This document shows positions 19,124-29,001 of a stretch of 64,000 nt of DNA, piece by piece (position 1 is the first letter of the stretch; each line of letters starts with the position of its first letter). Source of the stretch: an uncultured Alsobacter sp. (GTDB taxonomy: Bacteria; Pseudomonadota; Alphaproteobacteria; Rhizobiales; Beijerinckiaceae). The notes under the pieces were generated by a model. The model was not told the DNA's origin. It saw nothing but the letters and a program-made list of their open reading frames with translations, and searched no databases. The translations under genes were made by a program, and so were the position numbers. The stretch lies in assembly GCF_945952055.1 (NCBI RefSeq), contig NZ_CAMFHB010000001.1, positions 1 to 64,000 of the forward strand, read 5' to 3'.

Positions 19124-19819
19124 ATGGTCAAGGCAATCGAACTCGATAACGTCGAATTGAGCCTCGGACGCGGCGCCGCACGTGTTCACATCCTCAAGGG
19201 CATCTCGCTGCAGGTGGAGCGCGGCGAGGCCGTGGGCCTCGTCGGCCCGTCGGGTTCGGGCAAGTCGACCCTGCTGATGACCATGGCCGGCCTTGAGCGC
19301 CCCGATTCCGGAACGATCCGGATCGACGGAGAGGACCTCGGCCCGCTGGACGAAGACGGGCTGGCGCGCTTCCGCGGCCGGCGCATCGGAATCGTCTTCC
19401 AGTCCTTCCACCTGCTGCCGACGATGACGGCGCTGGAGAACGTGGCCATCCCGCTCGAACTCGCCGGCCTGCCGGATGCCCAGGGCCGCGCGCGGAAGGA
19501 GCTGGAGGCCGTGGGCCTCGGGCACCGCCTGTCGCATTTCCCCGCGCAGCTCTCCGGCGGCGAGCAGCAGCGCGTGGCGGTGGCGAGGGCCCTCGCACCC
19601 GACCCGGCGATCCTCGTGGCCGACGAACCGACCGGCAATCTCGACGAGACGACGGGCCGCCAGATCATGGACCTGGTGTTCGCCATGAAGCGCGAGCGCG
19701 GGACGACGCTGGTCCTGGTGACGCACGACTCCACGCTGGCCAGGCGCTGCGACCGCACCATCACGCTTCGATCGGGCAACGTGGTCGACACCGTGGCCAC
19801 CGGCGCGGTGCCGGCATGA
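19124..19819 (+). CDS. ybbA: ABC transporter ATP-binding protein (YbbA/LolD-like)
   Basis: This 231-residue ATPase of the MacB/LolD/YbbA class has Walker A VGPSGSGKSTLLMTMAG, the Q-loop IVFQSFHLLPTMTALENV, the signature LSGGEQQRVAVARALA and Walker B ILVADEPTGNLDE. The pattern identifies a mechanotransmission-type partner of an FtsX-like permease. Its stop overlaps the start of the permease gene by four bases, so they form one unit. The pair most likely moves lipid or lipophilic material at the envelope, possibly with the divergent TesA hydrolase; the substrate is unknown. Confidence 0.93.
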   Translation: MVKAIELDNVELSLGRGAARVHILKGISLQVERGEAVGLVGPSGSGKSTLLMTMAGLERPDSGTIRIDGEDLGPLDEDGLARFRGRRIGIVFQSFHLLPTMTALENVAIPLELAGLPDAQGRARKELEAVGLGHRLSHFPAQLSGGEQQRVAVARALAPDPAILVADEPTGNLDETTGRQIMDLVFAMKRERGTTLVLVTHDSTLARRCDRTITLRSGNVVDTVATGAVPA

Positions 19820-22401
19820 ACGCCCCTGTTCCCCCCTCGCGGATCACCGCCGGGCAGCCTGCGGGCCTCGGCCTGACCATCGCGTTCGCCCTGCGCAACC
19901 TTCGGCACGGGCTGCGCGGCTTCGGCGTGTTCCTGGCGTGCATCGCGCTGGGCGTCGGAGCCATCACCGGCGTCGGCTCGGTGGCGCGCGCGCTCGGCGA
20001 CGGCCTCGCCAGCCAGGGCCGACTCATTCTCGGCGGCGACGTTTCGGCGAGCCTCCTGCAGCGCGAGGCGACGCCCGAGGAAATCGCCTGGCTGCGCGGC
20101 CGGGGCCAGATGCATGCGGTGGCGACCCTGCGCGCCATGGTCCGCACCGCCGACGGCCGCAGCGCGCTCGTCGAACCCAAGGCCGTGGCGGAGGGCTATC
20201 CCGCCGTCGGAAGCATCGAATTCTCGCCTCCGCTCGCCCTGGACCAGGTTCTCGCCAAGGACGGTGCGGCCTATGGAGCCGCCGCCGATGAGGTTCTTTT
20301 CGCCAGGCTCGGGCTGAAGCCGGGCGACCGGCTGCGCATCGGCGAGGCCGACATCGTCCTGCGCGCCGTCCTGGTCTCGGAACCGGACAAGCTCGCCGCC
20401 GGCATCGGATTCGGTCCGCGGCTCATCCTGTCGCAGGAGGCGCTGCGGGCTTCGGGGCTGCTCGCCCCCGGAAGCCTCGTGCGCTGGACCTACCGGGTCT
20501 CGCTGCCCGCGGGTCAATCCGACGACGCGGGCCTCACCCGGTTCGCTGACGACCTGGCGCGCGACCTGCCTGAGTCGGGCTTCGAGGTCCGGTCCCGCGT
20601 GAACGCGGCGCCCCAGTTTTCCCGGAACGTGGAGCGCTTCGCCCAGTATCTGACCCTCGTCGGCCTCTCGGCGCTCGTGGTGGGCGGCGTGGGGGTCGCG
20701 AACGCGGTCGCGGCCTACGTGGATCGCAGGCGGGCCTCGCTCGCCACGCTGAAGAGCCTGGGGGCGACCGGCGGACGCGTCTTCGCGATCGCGCTCGCCG
20801 AGATCCTCGCCCTCGCCTCTCTCGGCGTGGCGATCGGCCTGTGCCTGGGCGCGGCGCTGCCCTTCGTGCTGGAGGCCGCCGTTCGCGATCTCCTGCCGGT
20901 GCCGCTCGAACCGCATCTCTATCCGCGCGAACTGCTGCTGGGAGGCGTCTACGGCCTGCTGACGGCCCTCGCCTTCTCGCTCTGGCCGCTCGGCCGGGTG
21001 CACGACGTGCCGGTCTCGGCCCTGTTTCGCGACCAGATCGAACCCGGGCAGCGCTGGCCCCGGCGGCGCTACGTCGCGATGACGGTGGCGGCGGTGGCGG
21101 CCCTCGCCGCGACCTCGATCCTGCTGTCCTACGACCGCCGCATCGCCTTCGCGGCCGCCATCGGCACGGCGGGGGCCTTCGTGCTCCTGAGGCTCATCGC
21201 CGCGGCGATCACCGCGATCGCGGCACGGCTCCCCAGGCCCAGGCGCACAGAACTGCGCATGGCGGTGGCCAACATTCACCGGCCGGGGGCGCTGACGCCG
21301 ACGCTGGTGCTGTCGCTCGGGCTGGGCGTCACCCTGCTCGTCACGCTGGCGCTGATCGACAGCACCGTGCGGACCCAGCTCACTCGCTCCCTGCCCGAGA
21401 AGGCGCCAAGCTTCTTCTTCCTCGACGTGCCCTCGTCGGCCGAGAAGGATTTCGACGCCTTCCTCGCGGCGCAGGCCAAGGGTGCGAAGATCGAGCGCGT
21501 TCCGATGATGCGGGGCCGGGTGGTGGCGCTCAACGGCGTTCCGGCCGCCGAGATCAAGGCCGCCGACAACGCCCGCTGGGTGCTGGAGGGCGATCGCGGG
21601 ATCACCTATGCGGCCAGCCCGCCCGACGGCTCGACGGTCGCCACCGGAAGCTGGTGGCCTGCGGACTACAGGGGCGAGCCGCTGGTCTCCTTCGACGCGG
21701 AGCTTGCCCGCGGCCTCGGCCTGAAGATCGGCGACCGCATCACGGTGAACGTGCTGGGCCGCAATCTCACCGCGAAGGTCGCCAACTTCCGGAAGATCGA
21801 ATGGCAATCTCTCGGCATTAACTTCGTTATGGTTTTTTCGCCGAACACCTTTGCCGGCGCCCCGCACACCAACCTGGCGACGGTGACGTTTCCGGGCGGC
21901 GCGAGCAACGAGACCGAGGCCGCCATCCTGGCCGCAGCGGGGCGGGACTTCCCGATGGTGACGAGCGTTCGCGTCAAGGAAGCGCTGGAGGCTGTGAACG
22001 ACATCGTCGGCAAGCTCGCCATGGCGATCCGCGGCGCCAGCGCCGTCGCGCTGGTGGCCAGCGTCCTCGTGCTCGCCGGCGCGCTGGCCGCGGGACGTCG
22101 CTCCCGCGTGCACGACGCGGTGGTCCTGAAGACGCTCGGCGCGACGCGCGGGCGGCTTCTGGCCGCATTCCTGCTCGAATATGGTCTGCTCGGCGTGGCC
22201 ACGGCCCTGTTCGGAGCATTGGCCGGAGGCTTCGCGGCGTGGTGGGTGCTCACGCGTGTGATGATGCTCAGTTTCGACTGGCAATTGGGCGGCGCGCTCG
22301 CCGCTTCGGCCGGCGCCATTGCCGTGACGATCCTTTTGGGACTAGCCGGGACCTGGCGAATCCTGGGCCAGAAGCCCGCGCCTTATCTACGCGACCTGTG
22401 A
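19816..22401 (+). CDS. ybbP: FtsX-like ABC transporter permease (YbbP)
   Basis: The 861-residue protein has the YbbP layout of FtsX-type permeases. An N-terminal helix (about 35-55) is followed by a large periplasmic domain, three helices around 270-390, two more near 415-455, a second FtsX unit starting near 480, and a final trio of helices in the last 170 residues. FtsX signatures are VGGVGVANAVAAYVDRRR and LKSLGATGGRVFAIAL in the first half, and VVLKTLGATRGRLLAAFL in the second. The length is normal for the family (about 800-850). It is translationally coupled to ybbA and is the final gene before the noncoding 22402-22591 stretch. Confidence 0.93.
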   Translation: MNAPVPPSRITAGQPAGLGLTIAFALRNLRHGLRGFGVFLACIALGVGAITGVGSVARALGDGLASQGRLILGGDVSASLLQREATPEEIAWLRGRGQMHAVATLRAMVRTADGRSALVEPKAVAEGYPAVGSIEFSPPLALDQVLAKDGAAYGAAADEVLFARLGLKPGDRLRIGEADIVLRAVLVSEPDKLAAGIGFGPRLILSQEALRASGLLAPGSLVRWTYRVSLPAGQSDDAGLTRFADDLARDLPESGFEVRSRVNAAPQFSRNVERFAQYLTLVGLSALVVGGVGVANAVAAYVDRRRASLATLKSLGATGGRVFAIALAEILALASLGVAIGLCLGAALPFVLEAAVRDLLPVPLEPHLYPRELLLGGVYGLLTALAFSLWPLGRVHDVPVSALFRDQIEPGQRWPRRRYVAMTVAAVAALAATSILLSYDRRIAFAAAIGTAGAFVLLRLIAAAITAIAARLPRPRRTELRMAVANIHRPGALTPTLVLSLGLGVTLLVTLALIDSTVRTQLTRSLPEKAPSFFFLDVPSSAEKDFDAFLAAQAKGAKIERVPMMRGRVVALNGVPAAEIKAADNARWVLEGDRGITYAASPPDGSTVATGSWWPADYRGEPLVSFDAELARGLGLKIGDRITVNVLGRNLTAKVANFRKIEWQSLGINFVMVFSPNTFAGAPHTNLATVTFPGGASNETEAAILAAAGRDFPMVTSVRVKEALEAVNDIVGKLAMAIRGASAVALVASVLVLAGALAAGRRSRVHDAVVLKTLGATRGRLLAAFLLEYGLLGVATALFGALAGGFAAWWVLTRVMMLSFDWQLGGALAASAGAIAVTILLGLAGTWRILGQKPAPYLRDL

Positions 22402-22506
22402 GTATAAATCGGCAGAGTTCCTGAACACTGGGGCTCTACCGCGCCGGTAGTCTCACCGTGTCTGGTGCAACGCAATAATTTGGCAAGCGAGCCTTCTACG
22501 AAGGTC

Positions 22507-22535
22507 TTGTTTTTGTCGCGAGGCCCCCTCATATT
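22507..22535 (+). promoter_or_regulatory. Candidate sigma70-type promoter for the BI-1 gene
   Basis: In the 190-base gap before the BI-1 gene, TTGTTT (22507-22512) and CATATT (22530-22535) are spaced by 17 bases. The proposed start site is about 50 bases upstream of the ATG. The rest of the gap is AT-richer than its surroundings but shows no gene. Confidence 0.35.
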
Positions 22536-22591
22536 TCGTGCATCGCCGTCCCGGCGAAGGAAAATTGAATCCGCTCTTCGAGAGGACTCAC

Positions 22592-23380
22592 ATGAGCAAC
22601 TACGATCGCAACCCCGCAGCCCGGTTCGGCACGGGCTTTGCCCGCACCGGTGCCGCCGAGTACGATCAGGGCCTGCGGGCCTACATGCTCGGCATCTACA
22701 ACCACATGACGCTGGGGCTGGCTATCTCGGCGCTGGTCGCGCTGGGCGTGGCCAAGCTTGCCATCACGACCGATCCCTCCCTCGCGGTGGGCAAGGTCGG
22801 CGGAACGCTCGTCACGAGCTTCGGTGCGCTGCTCTACGCCAGCCCGCTGAAGTGGGTGGTGATGCTGTCCCCGCTCGCCTTCATCTTCTTCCTGTCGTTC
22901 CGCTTCGACCGGATGAGCCAGGGCACGCTCCTCGGCACCTTCCTCGCCTTCGCCGGCGTGATGGGCCTGTCGATGGGCTCGATCTTCCTGGTGTACACCT
23001 CCGCCAGCATCATGCAGGCGCTGTTCATCACGGCGGCTTCGTTCGCGGGCCTGTCGCTGTTCGGCTACACGACCAAGAAGAGCCTGTCCGGAATGGGCTC
23101 CTTCCTGATCATGGGTGTCTGGGGCCTGCTGATCGCCGGTCTCGTGAACATCTTCATGCAGAGCAGCGTGTTCCAGTTCGCGATCAACCTGATGGGCGTG
23201 CTGATCTTCGCCGGCCTGACGGCCTGGGATACGCAGCGCCTGAAGGAAGAGTACGACATCGTCGCCGGCGACGGCGAGATGGCTGGCAAGGCCTCGGTGA
23301 TGGGTGCCCTGTCGCTCTACCTGAACTTCATCAACATGTTCCAGTTCATCCTCGCCCTCGTGGGCAACCGGAACGAGTAA
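22592..23380 (+). CDS. Bax inhibitor-1/YccA family membrane protein
   Basis: The 262-residue product is a UPF0005/BI-1 membrane protein with seven hydrophobic segments spread evenly from about residue 38 to the end. Family motifs include LRAYMLGIYNHMTLGLAISA near the start and FAGLTAWDTQRLKEEYD near the end. BI-1 proteins form pH-sensitive calcium leak channels in the studied examples; the role in alphaproteobacteria is not defined. The ATG at 22592 has GAGAGGA upstream. The gene is monocistronic, with a candidate promoter before it and a strong terminator 26 bases after its stop. Confidence 0.94.
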   Translation: MSNYDRNPAARFGTGFARTGAAEYDQGLRAYMLGIYNHMTLGLAISALVALGVAKLAITTDPSLAVGKVGGTLVTSFGALLYASPLKWVVMLSPLAFIFFLSFRFDRMSQGTLLGTFLAFAGVMGLSMGSIFLVYTSASIMQALFITAASFAGLSLFGYTTKKSLSGMGSFLIMGVWGLLIAGLVNIFMQSSVFQFAINLMGVLIFAGLTAWDTQRLKEEYDIVAGDGEMAGKASVMGALSLYLNFINMFQFILALVGNRNE

Positions 23381-23406
23381 ACGGACCGACCGACAGGTCC
23401 TCCGAG

Positions 23407-23434
23407 AAGCCCCGGGGTTCGCCCCGGGGCTTTT
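23407..23434 (+). terminator. Rho-independent terminator of the BI-1 gene
   Basis: An 11-bp stem (23407-23417 with 23422-23432) closed by a TTCG tetraloop is followed by a T-rich run. The nearly symmetrical A/T tails could also serve the minus-strand gene that ends at 23456. Confidence 0.93.
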
Positions 23435-23455
23435 TCTTTGGCCGGAGCCCGGCTC

Positions 23456-24067
23456 TCAGCGCGATTGCGCGTGGTATTCGTCGTTGGGACGCATGTCGAC
23501 AGCCGAGGCCATGCGGTTGGACATGGCGTAGAAGCCGGTCACGGCCGCGATGTCCCAGATGTCCTTCTCCGAGAAACCCGCGGCCCGCAGCGCCTGCCTG
23601 TCGTCGTCGCCGACCGTGGCGGAGGCGGTCGTGACCTTGGCCGCGAAGGTCAGCATGGCGCGGTGGCGGGGCGACAGGTCCGCGGCTCGCCAGTTGATGG
23701 CCATCAGTTCCCCCAGCATGGGATCGCCCGAGAGCTGGCGGACCGCGGCCCCGTGGGCGGTGATGCAATAGAAGCAGCGGTTCTCGGCGGACACCACGAC
23801 CGCGATCATCTCGCGCTCCAGCTTGGACAGGCCGGACGGTCCGAGCATCAGGTCGTTGTAGAAGGACACGAAGGCCTCGAGCTTGGCCATGTCGTGGGCA
23901 TAGGCCGTGAGGACGTTCGGCACGAAGCCGATCTTGTCGAGGCATTTCTGGAAATAAGCCTCCATGGCCGGGGTCGGGGCCGCCGGCGGCAGATCCAGCG
24001 CCATCACACGCTTTCCGCTGGCCTGGTTGCGGGGCTTTTCGCCGGTTTCGGGCCGCTTGGTCGTCAT
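23456..24067 (-). CDS. Carboxymuconolactone decarboxylase/AhpD-like peroxidase-related protein
   Basis: The 203-residue product starts at the ATG at 24067 with a polar 20-residue leader. The alkylhydroperoxidase D-like helical domain follows. The redox centre is ENRCFYCITAHG, with Cys98, Cys101 and His105 in the CxxCxxxH spacing of AhpD and the peroxidase-related (TIGR01926-type) enzymes. The following LSPRHRAMLTFAAKVT and WDIAAVTGFYAMSNRMAS are typical of this group. It probably reduces peroxides using a thiol partner, but the partner is unknown. It is divergent from the glutamate dehydrogenase gene with about 100 bases between. Confidence 0.9.
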   Translation of the reverse strand: MTTKRPETGEKPRNQASGKRVMALDLPPAAPTPAMEAYFQKCLDKIGFVPNVLTAYAHDMAKLEAFVSFYNDLMLGPSGLSKLEREMIAVVVSAENRCFYCITAHGAAVRQLSGDPMLGELMAINWRAADLSPRHRAMLTFAAKVTTASATVGDDDRQALRAAGFSEKDIWDIAAVTGFYAMSNRMASAVDMRPNDEYHAQSR

Positions 24068-24167
24068 TTCAACCCTCTTCTTTCCATTCTCGCCATGGTT
24101 TCGCTGCCTCAATGAGCCTAGCATAGGCCCATGGCGGGACCCCACGCCGCCGCTCGGAGGGAAGCCC

Positions 24168-27100
24168 ATGTCGGTCCAGCCCCGCAACCCCGGCGAGGCG
24201 ACGGAGTCCGTCGCGTCCACAGACGTCCCTGCCGCCTTCGTGCAGGCGCTGTTCGGGCGCGTCTCGCGGGAAGATGCCGGTCGATACGATCCCGACACGT
24301 TGCGGATTTTCGCGGCCCATGCGCTCGAGCACCTGCAGGCTCCCCGCCCCCCGGGGCATGAAGACGTCCGCCTGACGGAGTTCATGGTCCCGGTCGGAGG
24401 GCGTCCGCGGGACGTGACGGTCCTGGAGATCGTCAACGACAACATGCCGTTCCTGCTCGATTCGACGCTTGCCGAACTCACCGAGCGCGGGCTCGAGATC
24501 CGTTTCCTCGCCCATCCCATCCTGGCGATCGAACGGACGGAGGACGGCACGTTCAGGCGCTTCGCCGGCGAGGCACAGGCCACGGGGCAAGTCGGGACGC
24601 GGCGGGAGAGCCTGATCCAGGTGCACCTCGATCCCCTGGACGACGAGGCGCGCCGGGCTTTGCTGGAGTCGCTCGCGCGCATCTACGCCGACGTGCGGGT
24701 CGCCGTGCGCGACTGGGGCGCCATGCGCGGCCGGCTGGCCGCGATCGGTTACGCCTACCGCACCAATCCGCCACCCCTGCCGGCGGAGGAGGTCTCGGAG
24801 GCGGTGGCCTTTCTCGACTGGCTGGCCGCGGACCATTTCACGCTGCTCGGCCTGCGGGAGTACCGCTACGAGCCCGGCGCCTCCGCCGAAAGCTCCGTCC
24901 AGGGCTCGGGTCTGGGCATCCTCGCCGATCCGGAGGTGAAGATCCTGCGGCGGGGACGGGAGTTGGTGGCCACGACGCCCGAGATCATGGCCTTCCTCGA
25001 GGAGCCCGTTCCGCTGATCGTGACCAAGGCGAGCAGCCGCTCGCGCGTGCATCGGCGCGTCCACCTCGACACCATCGGGGTCAAGCAATACGGCGAGGAT
25101 GGCCGGCTGACCGGCGAGTTGCGCATCGTCGGCCTGTTCACCGCGAGCGCCTACACCGGCTCCACGTCCGCCGTCCCCTATATCGGGCACAAGGTGGCGC
25201 AGGTGGTTCGCCGCGCGGGCTTCGATCCGGCGAGCTACTCCGGCCGAGCGCTCCTCAACGTGCTGGAGAGCTATCCCCGCGACGAGCTCTTCCAGATCGA
25301 CGTGGACACGCTGCTCGCGTTCACGCTCGACATCATGACCCTCTACGAGCGGCCGCGCATCCGCGTGCTGGCCCGGGCGGACAAGTTCGACCGTTTCGTC
25401 TCGCTGCTCGTCTACATTCCGAAGGATCGTTTCGACAGCGCCATCCGGCGCAAGGTGGGCGAGGTGCTGGCCCGGCTCTACGACGGTCGCGTCTCGGCGA
25501 CCTACCCCGCCTATCCCGAGGGCCCCCTGTCGCGGACGCACTACATCATCGGCCGCTACGAGGGCGAAACCCCGAAGCTCGACCAGGCGACACTGGAGGA
25601 GGCCGTCGCGGCGGTGGCGCAGACCTGGGCCGACGGCCTGACCGAGCGCCTGCGCCAGACCGAGGACCCCGGGCGGGCCCGCCAGCTCGTGGCCCGCTAC
25701 GGCGAGGCCTTCTCGGCCGCCTATCGCGAGGCGTTCAAGCCGTGGGAGGCGCTCGAGGACATCGCCATCCTGGAGAAGCTCGACGCGGCCCGGCCGCATG
25801 CGGTGGACATCGGGCGCCGGCCCGGCGAGCCGGCGACGCGGGTCTCGCTCATGCTGTTCAGCCATGGCCGCTCCCTGCCGCTCTCGGAACGCGTGCCCTT
25901 GCTGGAGCATCTCGGCTTCCGGGCCGTGAGCGAGCGCACCTACGCGGTCACGCCGCCCGGCGCCGACCACACCGGGTTCGCGATCCACGACATGACGCTG
26001 GAGCGGGCGAGCGGCGGAGAGATCGACGTGGAACGCCTCGAGGCGCTCCTGGAGTCGGCCCTGATGGCGCTCCTGGCGGGAGAGGCCGAGTCGGACGGCT
26101 ACAACGCCCTCGTGCTGGAGGCGGGCATCGGCTGGCGGGACGTGGCCGCGCTGCGGACCCTGTCCCGCTATCTGCAGCAGGCCCGCGTGCCGTTCAGCCA
26201 GGACTACATGGCGGCGACGCTGGTGAAGCATGCGGAGGCGGCGCGCCTCCTCGTGGACCTGCTGCACGCGCGCTTCGACCCGTCCCCCGCGGCAGAGCGC
26301 GATCGCGCCGCCCGGGAGGAGGAGGTGCGCGGCCGGATCGAAAGCGCCCTCACGGCTGTCACGAGCCTCGACGAGGACCGCATCCTGCGGCGCTTCGTCA
26401 ACCTGATCGCGGCCGCGGTCCGCACGAGCTTCTTCCAGCGCGAGAGGGACGGGCGGCACCGCGAGGCCATCGCGTTCAAGTTCGAGAGCCGCCGGATCGA
26501 AGGGCTGCCTTTGCCCCGGCCCCTCTACGAAATCTTCGTGCATTCGCCGCGGGTCGAGGGCGTGCACCTGCGCTTCGGCAAGGTGGCGCGCGGCGGCCTG
26601 CGCTGGTCGGACAGGCCGCAGGACTTCCGCACCGAGATCCTGGGCCTCGTGAAGGCCCAGCAGGTCAAGAACGCGGTCATCGTTCCGGTCGGCGCCAAGG
26701 GCGGGTTCGTGCCCAAGCGCCTGCCTCCTCCCGCCGACCGCCAGGCCTTCATGGCGGAAGGCATCGGCGCCTATCGCGCCTTCGTCGGCACGCTCCTGGA
26801 TCTGACCGACAACATCGCGGGCGACGCGATCGTCCCGCCTGCGGACACCGTCCGGCACGACGGCGACGACCCCTACCTCGTCGTTGCCGCCGACAAGGGG
26901 ACCGCGACGTTCTCGGACATCGCCAACGCGCTGTCCATCGAGCACGGCCACTGGCTGGGCGATGCGTTCGCCTCGGGCGGCTCGCAGGGCTACGACCACA
27001 AGAAGATGGGCATCACCGCGCGTGGCGCCTGGGAAGCCGTGAAGCGGCACTTCAGGGAGCTCGGCACGGACATCCAGGCGACCCCGTTCTCGGTGGTGGG

Positions 27101-28979
27101 CGTGGGCGACATGTCCGGCGACGTCTTCGGCAACGGCATGCTGCTCTCGCCGCAGATCAGGCTTCTCGCCGCCTTCGACCATCGGGACATCTTCCTCGAT
27201 CCCTCGCCGGATCCCGCCGCGTCGCTGGCCGAGCGGCAACGCCTGTTCGACCTGCCGCGCTCGTCCTGGGCGGACTACGACCGGACGCTGATCTCCGCCG
27301 GCGGCGGCGTCTTTCCGCGCTCGTCCAAGAGCATCCCCCTGTCGGAGCCCGTGCGCGCCATGCTCGGTCTCACCGCGCGGGAGGCCGCGCCGGCCGACGT
27401 GATGAGGGCCATCCTGAAGGCCCGGGTCGACCTGCTCTGGTTCGGCGGCATCGGCACCTATGTGCGCAGCTCGACCGAGACGGACGAGCAGGCCGGCGAC
27501 CGCGCCAACGACGCGATCCGGATCACCGGCGCGGATGTCGGGGCGCGCGTCATCGGCGAGGGCGCCAATCTCGGCGTGACGCAGCGCGGCCGCATCGAGG
27601 CCGCGCGCAAGGGCGTCCGCCTGAACACCGACGCCATCGACAACTCGGCCGGGGTGAACACCTCCGACGTGGAGGTGAACATCAAGATCGCGCTCGCCGT
27701 GCCGGAGGCGGACGGACGCCTCGACGCGCAGGCCCGATCGTCGCTGCTGGCGGCCATGACCGACGAGGTCGCCACCCTCGTCCTGCGCAACAACTACCTG
27801 CAGACGCTGTCGCTCTCCCTGTCCGAGCAGCGGGCCCGCGAAGACCTGGGCTTCGCGCGGCGCCTGATGCAGGTGCTGGAGGCCGAGGGCCGCCTCGACC
27901 GCGCGGTCGAGGAACTGCCCGACGACATGACGCTGGACGAACGGGCCCGCAAGGGCGAGGGCATCACACGGCCCGAGCTCGCGGTGCTGCTCGCCTATGC
28001 GAAGCTGTCCCTGCACGACGCGCTTCTCGCCAGCCGCGTGCCCGACGACCCCTATCTGAGCCGGGAGCTCGTTCGATACTTCCCGGCGACGCTGGTGGAG
28101 CGCTTTCCCGACGCCATCGAGACCCATCGCCTGCGCCGCGAGATCGTCGCGACGCAGCTCGCCAATGCCATCGTCAACCGCGGCGGCCCGTCGGTCGTGG
28201 TCCGGCTCGCCGACCAGACGGGCGCCGACGCCCCGGCCATCGCGGCGGCCTACGCCGCGGTCCGCGACAGCTACGACCTCGGCGGCTTCAACGGCGCCGT
28301 CGACCGGCTCGACGCGCGCGTTCCCGGAGCCCTGCAGATGCGCCTCTACGGCGCGGCGCAGGACCTGCTCCTGTCGCGGCTCGTCTGGTTCATCCGGCAG
28401 ATCGACTGGACGGCGGAGACGCTCGACGCCGTGGTGGGCCGCTACCGCGACGGCATCGCCGAGGTCGCGGCTTCACTCGCCGACACGCTGCTCCCCGATC
28501 AGGCCGAGCAGGTGAGCCGGCGGGCGGCGGCCCTCGTGGCCGACGGGGCTCCGGAGCCGCTGGCGCTGCGCGTCGCGAGCTTCCCGGCGCTCGTCGCCGC
28601 GCCGGACATCGTGCTCGTGGCGATGCGGACGGGCCGGCCGATCGCCGCGGTCGCGGCAACCCACTTCGCCGTGGCTGCCCGCTTCCGCCTCGCCGACATC
28701 GCGCTGTCCGCCCGGGACGTGCCGGTGACCGACCACTACGATCGCCTGGCGCTCGACGGCGCGCTGTCCACCATCGAGGCTGCCCACCGGGCCCTGACCA
28801 CCGAGATCGTGGGGGAGGGAGACGCCTCCGGGCTCGAAGCCGTCGACGGCTGGGCCCAGCGCCGCGGCGCCGCCGCCGACCGGCTGATGGCGAGCGTCGA
28901 GGCCATCGCCGGCTCCGGCCTGACCTTGTCCAAGCTCACGGTCGCCGCGAGCCTGCTGGGGGATCTGGCCAGACGGTGA
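24168..28979 (+). CDS. NAD-specific glutamate dehydrogenase, large (about 180 kDa) type
   Basis: The product is 1603 residues from the ATG at 24168, which follows a clear GGAGGG ribosome site; the frame open further upstream is not part of the gene. It belongs to the L_180 class of NAD-glutamate dehydrogenases (Pseudomonas GdhB, Caulobacter), which oxidise glutamate to 2-oxoglutarate and ammonia. The long N-terminal part carries ACT-like regulatory segments. The catalytic domain includes RGGLRWSDRPQDFRTEILG, VPVGAKGGFVPKR, VVGVGDMSGDVFGNGMLLS and WFGGIGTYVRSS. The class is often allosterically controlled by amino acids. It is monocistronic and probably serves amino-acid catabolism. Confidence 0.96.
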   Translation: MSVQPRNPGEATESVASTDVPAAFVQALFGRVSREDAGRYDPDTLRIFAAHALEHLQAPRPPGHEDVRLTEFMVPVGGRPRDVTVLEIVNDNMPFLLDSTLAELTERGLEIRFLAHPILAIERTEDGTFRRFAGEAQATGQVGTRRESLIQVHLDPLDDEARRALLESLARIYADVRVAVRDWGAMRGRLAAIGYAYRTNPPPLPAEEVSEAVAFLDWLAADHFTLLGLREYRYEPGASAESSVQGSGLGILADPEVKILRRGRELVATTPEIMAFLEEPVPLIVTKASSRSRVHRRVHLDTIGVKQYGEDGRLTGELRIVGLFTASAYTGSTSAVPYIGHKVAQVVRRAGFDPASYSGRALLNVLESYPRDELFQIDVDTLLAFTLDIMTLYERPRIRVLARADKFDRFVSLLVYIPKDRFDSAIRRKVGEVLARLYDGRVSATYPAYPEGPLSRTHYIIGRYEGETPKLDQATLEEAVAAVAQTWADGLTERLRQTEDPGRARQLVARYGEAFSAAYREAFKPWEALEDIAILEKLDAARPHAVDIGRRPGEPATRVSLMLFSHGRSLPLSERVPLLEHLGFRAVSERTYAVTPPGADHTGFAIHDMTLERASGGEIDVERLEALLESALMALLAGEAESDGYNALVLEAGIGWRDVAALRTLSRYLQQARVPFSQDYMAATLVKHAEAARLLVDLLHARFDPSPAAERDRAAREEEVRGRIESALTAVTSLDEDRILRRFVNLIAAAVRTSFFQRERDGRHREAIAFKFESRRIEGLPLPRPLYEIFVHSPRVEGVHLRFGKVARGGLRWSDRPQDFRTEILGLVKAQQVKNAVIVPVGAKGGFVPKRLPPPADRQAFMAEGIGAYRAFVGTLLDLTDNIAGDAIVPPADTVRHDGDDPYLVVAADKGTATFSDIANALSIEHGHWLGDAFASGGSQGYDHKKMGITARGAWEAVKRHFRELGTDIQATPFSVVGVGDMSGDVFGNGMLLSPQIRLLAAFDHRDIFLDPSPDPAASLAERQRLFDLPRSSWADYDRTLISAGGGVFPRSSKSIPLSEPVRAMLGLTAREAAPADVMRAILKARVDLLWFGGIGTYVRSSTETDEQAGDRANDAIRITGADVGARVIGEGANLGVTQRGRIEAARKGVRLNTDAIDNSAGVNTSDVEVNIKIALAVPEADGRLDAQARSSLLAAMTDEVATLVLRNNYLQTLSLSLSEQRAREDLGFARRLMQVLEAEGRLDRAVEELPDDMTLDERARKGEGITRPELAVLLAYAKLSLHDALLASRVPDDPYLSRELVRYFPATLVERFPDAIETHRLRREIVATQLANAIVNRGGPSVVVRLADQTGADAPAIAAAYAAVRDSYDLGGFNGAVDRLDARVPGALQMRLYGAAQDLLLSRLVWFIRQIDWTAETLDAVVGRYRDGIAEVAASLADTLLPDQAEQVSRRAAALVADGAPEPLALRVASFPALVAAPDIVLVAMRTGRPIAAVAATHFAVAARFRLADIALSARDVPVTDHYDRLALDGALSTIEAAHRALTTEIVGEGDASGLEAVDGWAQRRGAAADRLMASVEAIAGSGLTLSKLTVAASLLGDLARR

Positions 28980-29001
28980 GCGGGCCGAGCCGGGCGCGCC
29001 C

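Noticed and set aside
19186-22284. 1032-codon open frame opposite ybbA-ybbP
   Set aside because: Antisense shadow without domain signals or a plausible start.
24069-28127. Very long open frame (1352 codons) opposite the glutamate dehydrogenase gene
   Set aside because: The composition is Arg/Gly/Ala/His-rich with no recognisable domain. High GC keeps antisense frames open; the real gene on the plus strand is well defined.
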